Assembly (NCBI RefSeq): GCF_022747945.1
Contig: NZ_JALDST010000001.1
Location: 3,038,001 to 3,102,000 of the forward strand
DNA: 64,000 bases
Origin: Micromonospora sp. R77
GTDB taxonomy: Bacteria; Actinomycetota; Actinomycetes; Mycobacteriales; Micromonosporaceae
Reading direction: 5' to 3'
The notes under the pieces were generated by a model. The model saw nothing but the letters and a program-made list of their open reading frames with translations. It ran no database searches and was not told the DNA's origin. The position numbers and the translations under genes are program-made. Positions 6,731-13,871 of this stretch are shown here, in pieces; position 1 is the stretch's first letter; each line of letters starts with the position of its first letter.

Positions 6731-7078
6731 ATGAGCATCCTGCCCGGTGCCACGAGGCAGTCGTTTGTTGGCCGCGATCTTCGGCATCGCACCCTGGATG
6801 GGCACTACTTCAAGTTCTGTGATTTTCGTGGTGCCGACCTCCGGGGCGCCTCTCTTCGGGGTGCCCGATTTGCTGGCTGCGATCTGCGGGACGCCGACCT
6901 CCGCGACGCAGATCTGTCCTATGCGCAGTTCAGCTACGTCTCGACTCATGACCCGGAATACGGGCGCACGGACGTTACCGGGGTCCGGTGGGATGGAGCC
7001 ATCCTTCGAGACGTCACCGCCAAACGCGTCATCGGATGGCCGGATGACCTCTCCGCGCCTGGAGTTACCACTAGTTGA
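6731..7078 (+). CDS. Pentapeptide repeat protein (115 aa)
   Basis: The product starts MSILPGATRQSFVGRDLRHR. Residues about 25-65 form consecutive five-residue repeats of the A(D/N)LRX type: 'FRGADLRGASLRGARFAGCDLRDADLRDADLSYAQF', predicting a short right-handed quadrilateral beta-helix of about two coils. The C-terminal 50 residues are non-repetitive ('GVRWDGAILRDVTAKRVIGWPDDL'). Pentapeptide proteins range from DNA mimics that protect gyrase (Qnr, MfpA) to scaffold modules; this one is shorter than MfpA, so that role is not supported. It lies between the membrane protein and repSA. Confidence 0.85.
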   Translation: MSILPGATRQSFVGRDLRHRTLDGHYFKFCDFRGADLRGASLRGARFAGCDLRDADLRDADLSYAQFSYVSTHDPEYGRTDVTGVRWDGAILRDVTAKRVIGWPDDLSAPGVTTS

Positions 7079-7560
7079 CGTGTAGGCACGCGGTGCTACT
7101 CTGGCGCTCGTCGAGCACGCTAGCGCGGCCTTCCTGCCGGATCGCTGGTCTCGACATCGGAGGTGCCGAGCGGCCTTCCTGCCGCTGATGCGGGCCATGT
7201 CCCGCCGGCTCTCGATCGCACCGGCCCCGTGCCGGTTCCCCGAATCCGCTGAGCGGCCCAGCACGGTCTCCCCTGCCGTCCTCGATGGCCCGGATTCGTA
7301 TCTCCACGGGTGGGGGCAGCCTGCGGCAATCCGCCGGATGCCGGTATCCCAGGCTCCCCACCCGTGCCGGTCCAAGGCTTAGTCAGCGCGAAAGGACACG
7401 ACTCATCGGCGGGAAGTGGCACGACCACGATTCCGCCCTCCGGCGTCAGCCGCCCTCTCGGCGGTGCCAGGAGACACGACGAACACCACCAGCGGACCCA
7501 CGTCCACGGCTGGTGGTGCTTCGTCTCCCGTCCCTGCCACCCCCTGATGAGGAGACAGTC
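7079..7560. promoter_or_regulatory. Leader region upstream of repSA with repeats and a long hairpin
   Basis: No supported gene. Two copies of GCGGCCTTCCTGCCG (7125-7139 and 7170-7184) lie 45 bases apart. Further on, 7478-7493 pairs with 7509-7525 (CACCACCAGC with GCTGGTGGTG plus GACGAA/TTCGTC, one bulged base) around a 15-base loop, ending 35 bases before the repSA start. It could be a terminator or attenuator, or part of the replication origin. Confidence 0.55.
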
Positions 7561-9129
7561 ATGTCCAGCCCGCTCACCATCTACCGGCCCGGTCTCGCCG
7601 TTGGCCGTGACGCCCAGGTCCTGCACCGCGCTGCCTCGCCGGAGTTCTCCGGCTGGCTGGAGCACACCCGCCCCGCCGGCGGCTGTAGCCGTCCGATCCG
7701 CCTCACCGGCACCATCGCCGCCGTCGAGCGAGATACCGGCCGCCTTACCGGCCAGCTGCACACCGACGAGCTGCCCGACCGGACGCTCTACAAGGCGTGC
7801 GGCAACCGCCGCGAATCGCAGTGCCCCGACTGCGCCTGGGTCTACCAAGGCGACGCCTACCAAGTCGTCTGTCGCGGCCTGACCGGCGGCAAGGGCGTCC
7901 CCACCTCGGTCGGCCGACACCCGGTCGTCTTCGCGACCTTCACCGCACCGTCCTTCGGCCCGGTCCACCACCGCCACGTCCCCCGCCACACCTGCCGCAA
8001 CCGGCAGCGCTGCGGCTGCCGACCCGCCCCCTGCCACGCCCGCAGCACCGTCGGCACCTGCCCGCACGGGCAGCCCGCAGCGTGCTTCGCCCGTCACGAG
8101 GCCGACGATCCGCGGCTCGGCCAGCCGTTGTGCCTCGACTGCTATGACCACGCCCACCAGGTCGTCTGGAACTACTTCTCCGGGGAGCTGTGGCGGCGCA
8201 CCAAGCAGGCCATCGAACGCCAACTCGCGGTCCTCTGCCGCAAGCGCGGCATCCCCTTCGTGCGAGTCGTCACGGCCTCCGGCAAGGTCCGCTGGGTGCC
8301 GCCCGTGCGGGTGTCCCACGGCAAGGTCGCCGAGATGCAGCGCCGGGCAGCCGTGCACTTCCACGTCCTGCTGCGCCTCGACGGCGTTGATTCCGACGAC
8401 CTGGACGCGCTCGTCCCGCCACCGGCCGGCATCACCGTTGACGACCTGGAGGAGGCGGTCCACACCGCCGCTTCGCGGATCACGGTCACTACGCCAGCGC
8501 ACCCCGACCGGCCGCAGGGCTGGTTGGTCGCCTGGGGTGAGCAGGTCGACGTTCGGCGGATCAACACCGCTGGCGACGAGTTGACCGACGGCAAGGTGGC
8601 CGCTTACCTGGCGAAGTACGCCACCAAGGCCACGGAAGCCACCGGGCACTCGTTGACCCGGCTCACCCCGGCCACGATCGACGACTATGCCGACCCGGAA
8701 GGCGACCACGTCGCCCGCCTCATCGATGCCTGCTGGCACCTCGGCCGCCCCACCCAGACCGACGGGAGCGGTGGCGCCGCAACGGCCGGCGACCGTCAAG
8801 GCGGCCTTGACGCCCATCCGAACGTCTACGGCGGGCTGCGCCGCTGGGCGCACATGCTCGGCTTCGGCGGTCACTTCCTCACCAAGGCCCGCCGCTACTC
8901 CGTCACCTTCGGTCTGCTCCGCGACTCCCGCGCCACCTACCGCCGCACCGAAGACGACGGACCCACCGAAACGATCACCGTCGGCACTCTCACCTACATC
9001 GGGTCCGGCTGGCTCTCCGACGGGGACGCCCTGCTCGCCAACACCGCCGCGAGGCAGCGACGGGAGAGCAGCCGCATAGGCCGGGAAGAACTTGCCCACG
9101 AAGCCTGGCTCATCGGAGCCGCCGCATGA
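7561..9129 (+). CDS. repSA: RepSA family replication initiator
   Basis: The 522-residue protein starts at an ATG preceded by GAGGAGAC. It has the RepSA layout: an N-terminal Cys-rich zinc-binding part ('CGNRRESQCPDCAWVY', then 'CRNRQRCGCRPAPC' and 'HEADDPRLGQPLCLDCYDHA'), a 'RRAAVHFHVLLRLDG' block containing the HxH-type metal motif of rolling-circle initiators, 'AYLAKYATKATE' with the presumed nicking tyrosine region, and 'LRRWAHMLGFGGHFLTKARRYSVTFGLLR'. Such proteins nick the double-strand origin of pSAM2-type elements. It overlaps xis by 4 bases. A copy of the 17-bp palindrome is embedded in the coding sequence before the 'LRRWAHML' block. Confidence 0.92.
   Translation: MSSPLTIYRPGLAVGRDAQVLHRAASPEFSGWLEHTRPAGGCSRPIRLTGTIAAVERDTGRLTGQLHTDELPDRTLYKACGNRRESQCPDCAWVYQGDAYQVVCRGLTGGKGVPTSVGRHPVVFATFTAPSFGPVHHRHVPRHTCRNRQRCGCRPAPCHARSTVGTCPHGQPAACFARHEADDPRLGQPLCLDCYDHAHQVVWNYFSGELWRRTKQAIERQLAVLCRKRGIPFVRVVTASGKVRWVPPVRVSHGKVAEMQRRAAVHFHVLLRLDGVDSDDLDALVPPPAGITVDDLEEAVHTAASRITVTTPAHPDRPQGWLVAWGEQVDVRRINTAGDELTDGKVAAYLAKYATKATEATGHSLTRLTPATIDDYADPEGDHVARLIDACWHLGRPTQTDGSGGAATAGDRQGGLDAHPNVYGGLRRWAHMLGFGGHFLTKARRYSVTFGLLRDSRATYRRTEDDGPTETITVGTLTYIGSGWLSDGDALLANTAARQRRESSRIGREELAHEAWLIGAAA
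8795..8811. repeat. 17-bp palindrome GTCAAGGCGGCCTTGAC, copy 2 (inside repSA)
   Basis: Identical to 6095-6111. It is read in frame as part of a variable linker (DRQGGLD), so the palindrome is tolerated by, or was inserted into, the protein. Confidence 0.7.
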
Positions 9130-9323
9130 ACCAGGACCTCCGCCCTCGCTGGTACTCGCCCGCCGAGGTCGCCGTGCTGCTCGGCTTCGGCATCTCCAAG
9201 GTCAAGATGAAGATCGCCACCGGCGAGCTGCGCTCCATCAAGGACGGCAAGTACCGCCGCATCCTCCCCGAATGGGTCGACGACTACATCCGCGAGCAGG
9301 TCGAACGTCAGGAGGCGGCCTGA
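9126..9323 (+). CDS. xis: Excisionase (MerR-like helix-turn-helix, Xis)
   Basis: The 65-residue product begins MNQDLRPRWYSPAEVAVLLG and has the winged-helix excisionase fold pattern 'SPAEVAVLLGFGISKVKMKIATGELRSIKDGKYRRILPEWVDDYI'. Proteins like this bend DNA at att sites and direct the integrase to excision. It overlaps the repSA stop by 4 bases and shares one base with the integrase start, so the three genes are translated as a unit. Confidence 0.9.
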   Translation: MNQDLRPRWYSPAEVAVLLGFGISKVKMKIATGELRSIKDGKYRRILPEWVDDYIREQVERQEAA

Positions 9324-10543
9324 TGCCCGGACGTGCACGCGCCAACGGCGAAGGCTCGATCTTCCCCTACCGGAACGGCTTCGCCGCGTACGTCTGGGTC
9401 GAGAAGCCCGACGGCAAGCGGGGCCGGAAGTGGGTTTACGGCAAGACTCGCGAGGAGGTCCACGACAAGTGGATCAAGTTGCACGGGCAGGCCAAGGCCG
9501 GCCCGGTGGCGACCCGCTCCCCGACCCTGGGGGAGTACGCCGCCTACTGGCTTCGCGAGATCGTCAAGCCGAACCTCGCCCCGGGCAGCTACGTCACCTA
9601 CGAGGTGGTGGTCCGGCTCTACCTCGCGCCCGGGCTGGGTCGGAAGCGACTCGACAAGCTCCGGGTCAGCGACGTCCAGACCTGGATCAACGAGGTGGGC
9701 CGGACCTGCCAGTGCTGCGCCCAGGGCAAGGACGAGCGGCGCAAGCCCGCCCAGCGTCGCTGCTGTGCCCTCGGCCGCTGCTGCCGCGATCTGCCGTCGG
9801 CAACCAGCGTCACCCACCTGCGGACCGTGCTCCGAACGCTGCTCTCCCAGGCGATCACCGAAGGGCTGATCTCCCGCAACGTCGCGTCCCTGGTGAAGCT
9901 GCCCCCGGTACGGAAGCGCAAGCGGAAGGCGTGGACGAGCGACGAGGCGCGGCGCTTCCTGGAGTCGGCCCGCGCCGACGACGACCCGCTCTACGCCGCG
10001 TACGTCCTGGTCCTGGTGCTCGGTCTGCGCAAAGGCGAGATGTTGGGGCTCACCTGGCCTGACGTCGACCTCGACGCGGGGGAGTTGACCATCGATCGGC
10101 AGCTCCAGCGGGTCGGTGCCGAACTGCTGCACCGGGAGACGAAGACGGCCGCCTCGGACGCCACCCTGCCGCTGCCGGATATCTGCACCGTTGCCCTCGG
10201 CCGTCGCCGTGCCGCGCAGACCGCCGCCCGGGACGCCGCCGGCCCAGCCTGGCAGCCGTCGGACCTGATCTTCACCACCCGCTACGGCCGGCCGGTCGAG
10301 CCAAGGAACTTCAACCGCTTCTGGGACCGGCGCTGCGACGCGGCCGGAGTCAGGCGGATCACCGTCAGGGATGCCCGGCGGACCTGTGCCTCGCTCCTGG
10401 CGGACCTGGACGTGCACCCCCGGGTGGCGATGCAGATCCTCCGGCACGCGCAGTTCGCCATCACGATGGAGGTCTACACGGTGGTCTCCTCGGCAGCCAC
10501 CCGCGACGCCCTCAAGCGGCTCGGCAAGGCACTCGACCGGTGA
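9323..10543 (+). CDS. int: Tyrosine recombinase (integrase)
   Basis: This 406-residue site-specific recombinase has an N-terminal AP2-like arm-binding domain (ANGEGSIFPYRNGFAAYVWV), a SAM-like core-binding domain (about residues 70-170, with an unusual Cys-rich insert 'CQCCAQGKDERRKPAQRRCCALGRCC'), and a catalytic domain. Catalytic residues seen are R236 (GLRKGE), R352, H375 (LRHAQ) and Y385 (VYTVV). The box II histidine of the usual H-x-x-R is Arg here (R349-D-A-R352; codon AGG), a notable substitution. It sits next to tRNA-Lys, its integration target. Confidence 0.95.
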   Translation: MPGRARANGEGSIFPYRNGFAAYVWVEKPDGKRGRKWVYGKTREEVHDKWIKLHGQAKAGPVATRSPTLGEYAAYWLREIVKPNLAPGSYVTYEVVVRLYLAPGLGRKRLDKLRVSDVQTWINEVGRTCQCCAQGKDERRKPAQRRCCALGRCCRDLPSATSVTHLRTVLRTLLSQAITEGLISRNVASLVKLPPVRKRKRKAWTSDEARRFLESARADDDPLYAAYVLVLVLGLRKGEMLGLTWPDVDLDAGELTIDRQLQRVGAELLHRETKTAASDATLPLPDICTVALGRRRAAQTAARDAAGPAWQPSDLIFTTRYGRPVEPRNFNRFWDRRCDAAGVRRITVRDARRTCASLLADLDVHPRVAMQILRHAQFAITMEVYTVVSSAATRDALKRLGKALDR

Positions 10544-10584
10544 GTGGTGATTCGTTTACGTCATCAAGTCTGTAGGCGGCTACT

Positions 10585-10604
10585 GCTGTACTTCGCTGCT
10601 GTAC
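10585..10604. repeat. Integrase arm-type site candidate, right copy
   Basis: The same 20-mer as at 1351-1370, same orientation, between the int stop and the att core. Confidence 0.7.
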
Positions 10605-10623
10605 GAGCCGTGCTGACGAAAAC

Positions 10624-10645
10624 AGCGGCCCCGGAAAGGGCCGCT
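10624..10645. terminator. Hairpin terminator between int and tRNA-Lys
   Basis: AGCGGCCC (10624-10631) pairs perfectly with GGGCCGCT (10638-10645) around a 6-base loop. There is no U-tract, as is usual in actinobacteria. It can serve both int (+) and the tRNA (-). Confidence 0.7.
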
Positions 10646-10656
10646 GAGCTGGAGCA

Positions 10657-10696
10657 GAGTGGGCCGCCAGGGACTCGAACCCTGAACCTATGGATT
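10657..10696. repeat. Right attachment site (att) within tRNA-Lys
   Basis: Identical to 1227-1266. It covers the 3' end of the tRNA-Lys gene up to the anticodon stem, so integration keeps the tRNA intact. Confidence 0.92.
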
Positions 10697-10731
10697 AAAA
10701 GTCCACAGCTCTGCCATTGAGCTAGCGGCCC
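10660..10731 (-). tRNA. tRNA-Lys (anticodon TTT)
   Basis: On the minus strand a 72-base cloverleaf forms fully: acceptor GGGCCGC/GCGGCCC, D stem GCTC/GAGC, anticodon stem GTGGA/TCCAT with loop CTTTTAA (anticodon TTT), T stem CAGGG/CCCTG with loop TTCGAGT, discriminator A. CCA is not encoded. It is the integration target of the element on its 3' side. Confidence 0.97.
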
Positions 10732-10927
10732 GCCCGCTCAGGTTACCGGAACCCGCCGGATCGGGGCTTCCCGCCGCCGTCGATGCGCTGCCCACGCTGC
10801 CGCCGGTTCGGCCCGGGCCACCGCAGCCGACCCGTACAGATCCAGGAAGCCGGGTATGGCTGGCCCTACCAGATGACTCGATCCAGTGTCCTGGTTCGTG
10901 CCGGCCGCCCTTGGCAAGCTTGAGCCC

Positions 10928-12217
10928 ATGACGTCGGCAACCACGCTGCTCGGGGCGGTGATGCGGCCTCGGTTCCTCCTGTCGGTGTGGCCGTGGCGTG
11001 GGGTCGCCTACTCCGCGACGACGGCGGTGGTGGCGGGTCTGCTCTGGCTGGTGCTCTCCTGCCTGCTGGCTCCGCTGGCCCTGGCCGTCGGGGTGCTGCG
11101 GGCGGAAGGGGCACGGTTGGGCGAGGCGGCGCCCTTGCACTGGGCCGGCACCTACGTGCTGGTCGCCGCAGTGCTCGGTCTGCTCGGTGTGGGCCTGCTC
11201 GCGCTGGCGGGGCCGAGGCTGGCGCTCGCCGTGGCCGGCGTGGAGCGGTGGCGGCTGCGGTTGGCGGACGACGCTCCGAAGCCGTCGCGGCGCAGGGGCA
11301 GCCTCTACACCGATCCGGCGACCTGGCGTGCGGTGGCGTACATGCTGCTTCTCGCGGCTGTCGCGCCGGTGTGGCTCGGCGTGCTGGGCCTCGCCGGTCT
11401 GCTCGTCGTCTCCACCCCGTTCGCGGTGCACTACCGCGTGGTGATCATGGAACCGACGGGCAGCGTGGTCGGGCGTGCCGCGCTGGGGCTGGTGTTGATC
11501 CCCGTCCTGCTCTATCTGAGTTCGGCGTTCGGTGGCGCGCACGGCGCGCTCGCCCGGTTGCTGCTGTGCAGCGAACCGGACCCGGCCGAGGCCGAACTGG
11601 TCGAGGTGACCCGGTCCCGGGCGCGGCTGGCCGACGCGTTCGACGCCGAGCGGCACCGTATCGAGCGGGACCTGCACGACGTCGCGCAGCAACGGTTGGT
11701 CAGCCTGACCATGCAGCTCGGCCTGGCCAAGCTCGACCTGCCGGGTGACTCGCCGGCAGCGGTCGCGGTGGCCTCGGCGCACGAGCACGCCAAGGCGTTG
11801 ATGGTGGAGTTGCGCGACCTGATCCGGGGCATCAGCCCGCGTACGTTGCGGGAGCTGGGGCTGCGGGCCGCGGTCGAGGAACTGGCCGCCGGCAACCCGC
11901 TCCGGGTGCGTGTCGACGCCGACCCGGGCCGGTGCACGATCGTGGTGGAGACGGTGGCCTTCGCCGCGGTGTCGGAGGCGCTCGCCAACGCGGTGAAGCA
12001 CGCCGCTGCCACCGAGGTCGAAGTCACCGCCCGACGCTCCGGGGACACTCTGACGGTCCAGGTGCGCGACAACGGGAGCGGGGGTGCGGACCCGTCGCGT
12101 GGCTCCGGCATCACGGGGCTGGCGGACCGGGCGGCGGCGGCCGGCGGCCGGCTTCTCATCTCCAGTCCGCCCGGTGGGCCGACGATCCTGCGAGTGGAGT
12201 TGCCGTGCGCGTCGTGA
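10928..12217 (+). CDS. Two-component sensor histidine kinase, NarL/HisKA_3 type
   Basis: The 429-residue protein starts at the ATG of MTSATTLLGAVMRPRFLLSV. The first 210 residues hold several membrane helices of a putative sensor domain (segments near residues 25-55, 75-95, 140-170 and 185-205). The phosphoacceptor helix is 'FDAERHRIERDLHDVAQQRLVSLTMQLGLAKL' with His in RDLHD. The HATPase_c domain shows 'ALANAVKHA', 'VRDNGSGGADPSRGSGITGLADRAAAAGG'. This is the common actinobacterial HisKA_3 class that pairs with LuxR-type regulators; its partner overlaps its 3' end by 13 bases. Signal unknown. Confidence 0.93.
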   Translation: MTSATTLLGAVMRPRFLLSVWPWRGVAYSATTAVVAGLLWLVLSCLLAPLALAVGVLRAEGARLGEAAPLHWAGTYVLVAAVLGLLGVGLLALAGPRLALAVAGVERWRLRLADDAPKPSRRRGSLYTDPATWRAVAYMLLLAAVAPVWLGVLGLAGLLVVSTPFAVHYRVVIMEPTGSVVGRAALGLVLIPVLLYLSSAFGGAHGALARLLLCSEPDPAEAELVEVTRSRARLADAFDAERHRIERDLHDVAQQRLVSLTMQLGLAKLDLPGDSPAAVAVASAHEHAKALMVELRDLIRGISPRTLRELGLRAAVEELAAGNPLRVRVDADPGRCTIVVETVAFAAVSEALANAVKHAAATEVEVTARRSGDTLTVQVRDNGSGGADPSRGSGITGLADRAAAAGGRLLISSPPGGPTILRVELPCAS

Positions 12218-12852
12218 TCGCGGAGGACTCGGTGCTGCTCCGCGAGGGGCTGGTCGGGCTGCTGTCCCGGTTCGGCTTCGACGTCGTCGCCGCCGTCGGT
12301 GACGCCGACGCGCTGATCGCGGCCGTGGCGGAGACGAGCCCCGAGCTCGTCGTCACCGATGTGCGTATGCCGCCGGACTTCACCGACGAGGGGTTACGGG
12401 CGGCGGTGGCGCTGCGGGCGGCCCGACCCGGACTCGCCGTGGTGGCGCTGAGCCAGTACGTGCAGCACAGCTATGCCGGCGAGCTGCTCGCTTCGGGTCA
12501 GGGCCGGGCCATCGGTTACCTGCTCAAGGACCGCATCGCCGACGTCGCGGAGTTCGCCGAGATGCTGCGGCGGGTGGCCGGGGGCGGCACGGTGGTCGAT
12601 CCCGAGGTGGTACGCCAGCTGATGCTGCGCGGCCGGGACCCGCTCGACCACCTGTCGCCCCGGGAACGCGAGGTGCTGGCGTTGGTCGCCGAGGGCCACT
12701 CGAACGCGGCGATCGCCCGCACGCTCGTCCTGACCGAAGCGGGTGTGGGCAAGCACATCGGCAGCGTCCTGGCCAAGTTGCACCTCCCGGTCAGCGACGA
12801 CACGAACCGCCGGGTCCTCGCCGTCCTCGCATACCTGCGGGGACAGCAGTGA
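12205..12852 (+). CDS. Response regulator, LuxR/NarL family
   Basis: The GTG at 12205 begins MRVVIAEDSVLLREGLVGLL, exactly the start of a receiver domain; earlier starts would lie inside the kinase gene. The receiver (residues 1-120) has the acidic pocket ED, the phosphoacceptor Asp in 'VVTDVRMPP' and the conserved Lys in 'YLLKDRI'. The C-terminal HTH is 'LSPREREVLALVAEGHSNAAIARTLVLTEAGVGKHIGSVLAKL'. It should be phosphorylated by the kinase encoded just upstream and probably regulates the membrane-protein gene that follows 76 bases later. Confidence 0.94.
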   Translation: MRVVIAEDSVLLREGLVGLLSRFGFDVVAAVGDADALIAAVAETSPELVVTDVRMPPDFTDEGLRAAVALRAARPGLAVVALSQYVQHSYAGELLASGQGRAIGYLLKDRIADVAEFAEMLRRVAGGGTVVDPEVVRQLMLRGRDPLDHLSPREREVLALVAEGHSNAAIARTLVLTEAGVGKHIGSVLAKLHLPVSDDTNRRVLAVLAYLRGQQ

Positions 12853-12928
12853 GGCGGCCGGAGGTGACCGCGCGGCCTGATGCGGCAGCGGCACCGGGCA
12901 TTCACTCGATCGACTCGGAGGAGTCCTG

Positions 12929-13792
12929 TTGAACCGTTCCACAGCCCCGCCGCGGCCGGCTGGTGTCTCCGGTGGTGCCATCGCCACGCTGGGTGCCCTC
13001 GCCGCTGCCCTGGGCGCCGCCTTCGTGCTGGCCCCGCCCGCCCTGGCGGCGGACGCGACGAGCGGTGACCTCGCCGACCAGCGCCGGCTCACCGACGCCC
13101 TGCGTGCGGCGTTCGTCGACTACTGGCGTTCCGGCGACCGGGAGTTCTCGCCGGCATTGGAGCGGGTGGTCGACTACTGGTTCCGTTTCCACCTCGTCAA
13201 GGCGGCGATCGCCGCGGTCCTGCTGATCGTGCTCATCGCCGCTGGCGTTCGCCTCTGGACGGCGTTCGTCCGGGCCGGTGGTCTCGGTGCAGCCAGGAGA
13301 GCCACCCTCGCCTCGGCCGGTGTCGTCGTCGCGCTGCTCGTGCCGTTCTCGCTGGCGATGGTGATGGCCAACATCCAGGGGGCGGTGGCGCCCTACGCCT
13401 CGCTGTTGCCCATGCTGACGGACGGAGCGACGGAGAGCGCGACCGTCGAGGCGCTGACGCAGATCAGGCAGCAGTTGGCCGACTCGGGGCGCAACGGTGG
13501 CCGGACCGGTGCCGCCGTGGAGGTGATGATCAGTGACTTCGCCCGGTACCACGCCGTGATGGCCGTCATCGCCGCTGTCGTGGCGGTCGCCCTCGTCGTC
13601 CTGGCCGTGGGGTTGTGGAAGCGAGCGGGGAGAACGGACTCGTCCGACCGGCGGGCGAGGCGTGTGCTGCGGTCGTTCGGTGTTCTGGCGGCCTTGTCGT
13701 CGCTGCCGGTGATCCTGGTCCTGGTGGCGAACACGCTCACCGCTGAGGACCCGGCCCCGGCCCTGCTGGCCTTCTTCGAGGGCGGATGGTGA
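12929..13792 (+). CDS. Membrane protein, probable target of the adjacent two-component system
   Basis: The TTG start follows a GGAGGAG ribosome binding site by seven bases, which decides the start. The 287-residue product has a signal-like N-terminus ending at 'PPALAADATSG', then three or four membrane segments (near residues 90-110, 130-150, 205-230 and 250-270). No family was recognised. Small membrane proteins co-encoded with HisKA_3 kinase/LuxR regulator pairs are common in actinobacteria, so co-regulation with the upstream pair is likely but inferred. Confidence 0.8.
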   Translation: MNRSTAPPRPAGVSGGAIATLGALAAALGAAFVLAPPALAADATSGDLADQRRLTDALRAAFVDYWRSGDREFSPALERVVDYWFRFHLVKAAIAAVLLIVLIAAGVRLWTAFVRAGGLGAARRATLASAGVVVALLVPFSLAMVMANIQGAVAPYASLLPMLTDGATESATVEALTQIRQQLADSGRNGGRTGAAVEVMISDFARYHAVMAVIAAVVAVALVVLAVGLWKRAGRTDSSDRRARRVLRSFGVLAALSSLPVILVLVANTLTAEDPAPALLAFFEGGW

Positions 13793-13871
13793 CAGCCCGC
13801 CGGATGATCACGCTCCCCGCCCGTGACCGGTAGCGCGATTGGAGTCCGGTTCAGCGGGTACGGCAGCCGGT

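Larger units (their letters stand above)
1227..10696. mobile_element. AICE-like integrative element in tRNA-Lys(TTT)
   Basis: The span between the two 40-bp att repeats is 9.5 kb. Starting at the right end, it has int, xis and repSA in the tight order typical of pSAM2-type actinomycete integrative and conjugative elements, then a pentapeptide-repeat gene, a membrane protein, several unknown genes, a GntR/KorSA-like repressor and three tiny coupled genes. RepSA and Xis argue for excision and rolling-circle type replication. I see no FtsK/TraB-like DNA translocase, Spd protein or primase-polymerase, so self-transfer is doubtful. Palindromes, arm-site repeats and hairpins inside are listed separately. 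Confidence 0.88.

Noticed and set aside
4892-7078. A prophage module
   Set aside because: No phage structural, lysis or packaging genes; the integration and replication genes are of AICE type.
7120-9099. Long minus-strand open frame opposite repSA
   Set aside because: Low-complexity Gly/Val/Ala/Asp composition typical of shadow frames; RepSA motifs are on the plus strand.
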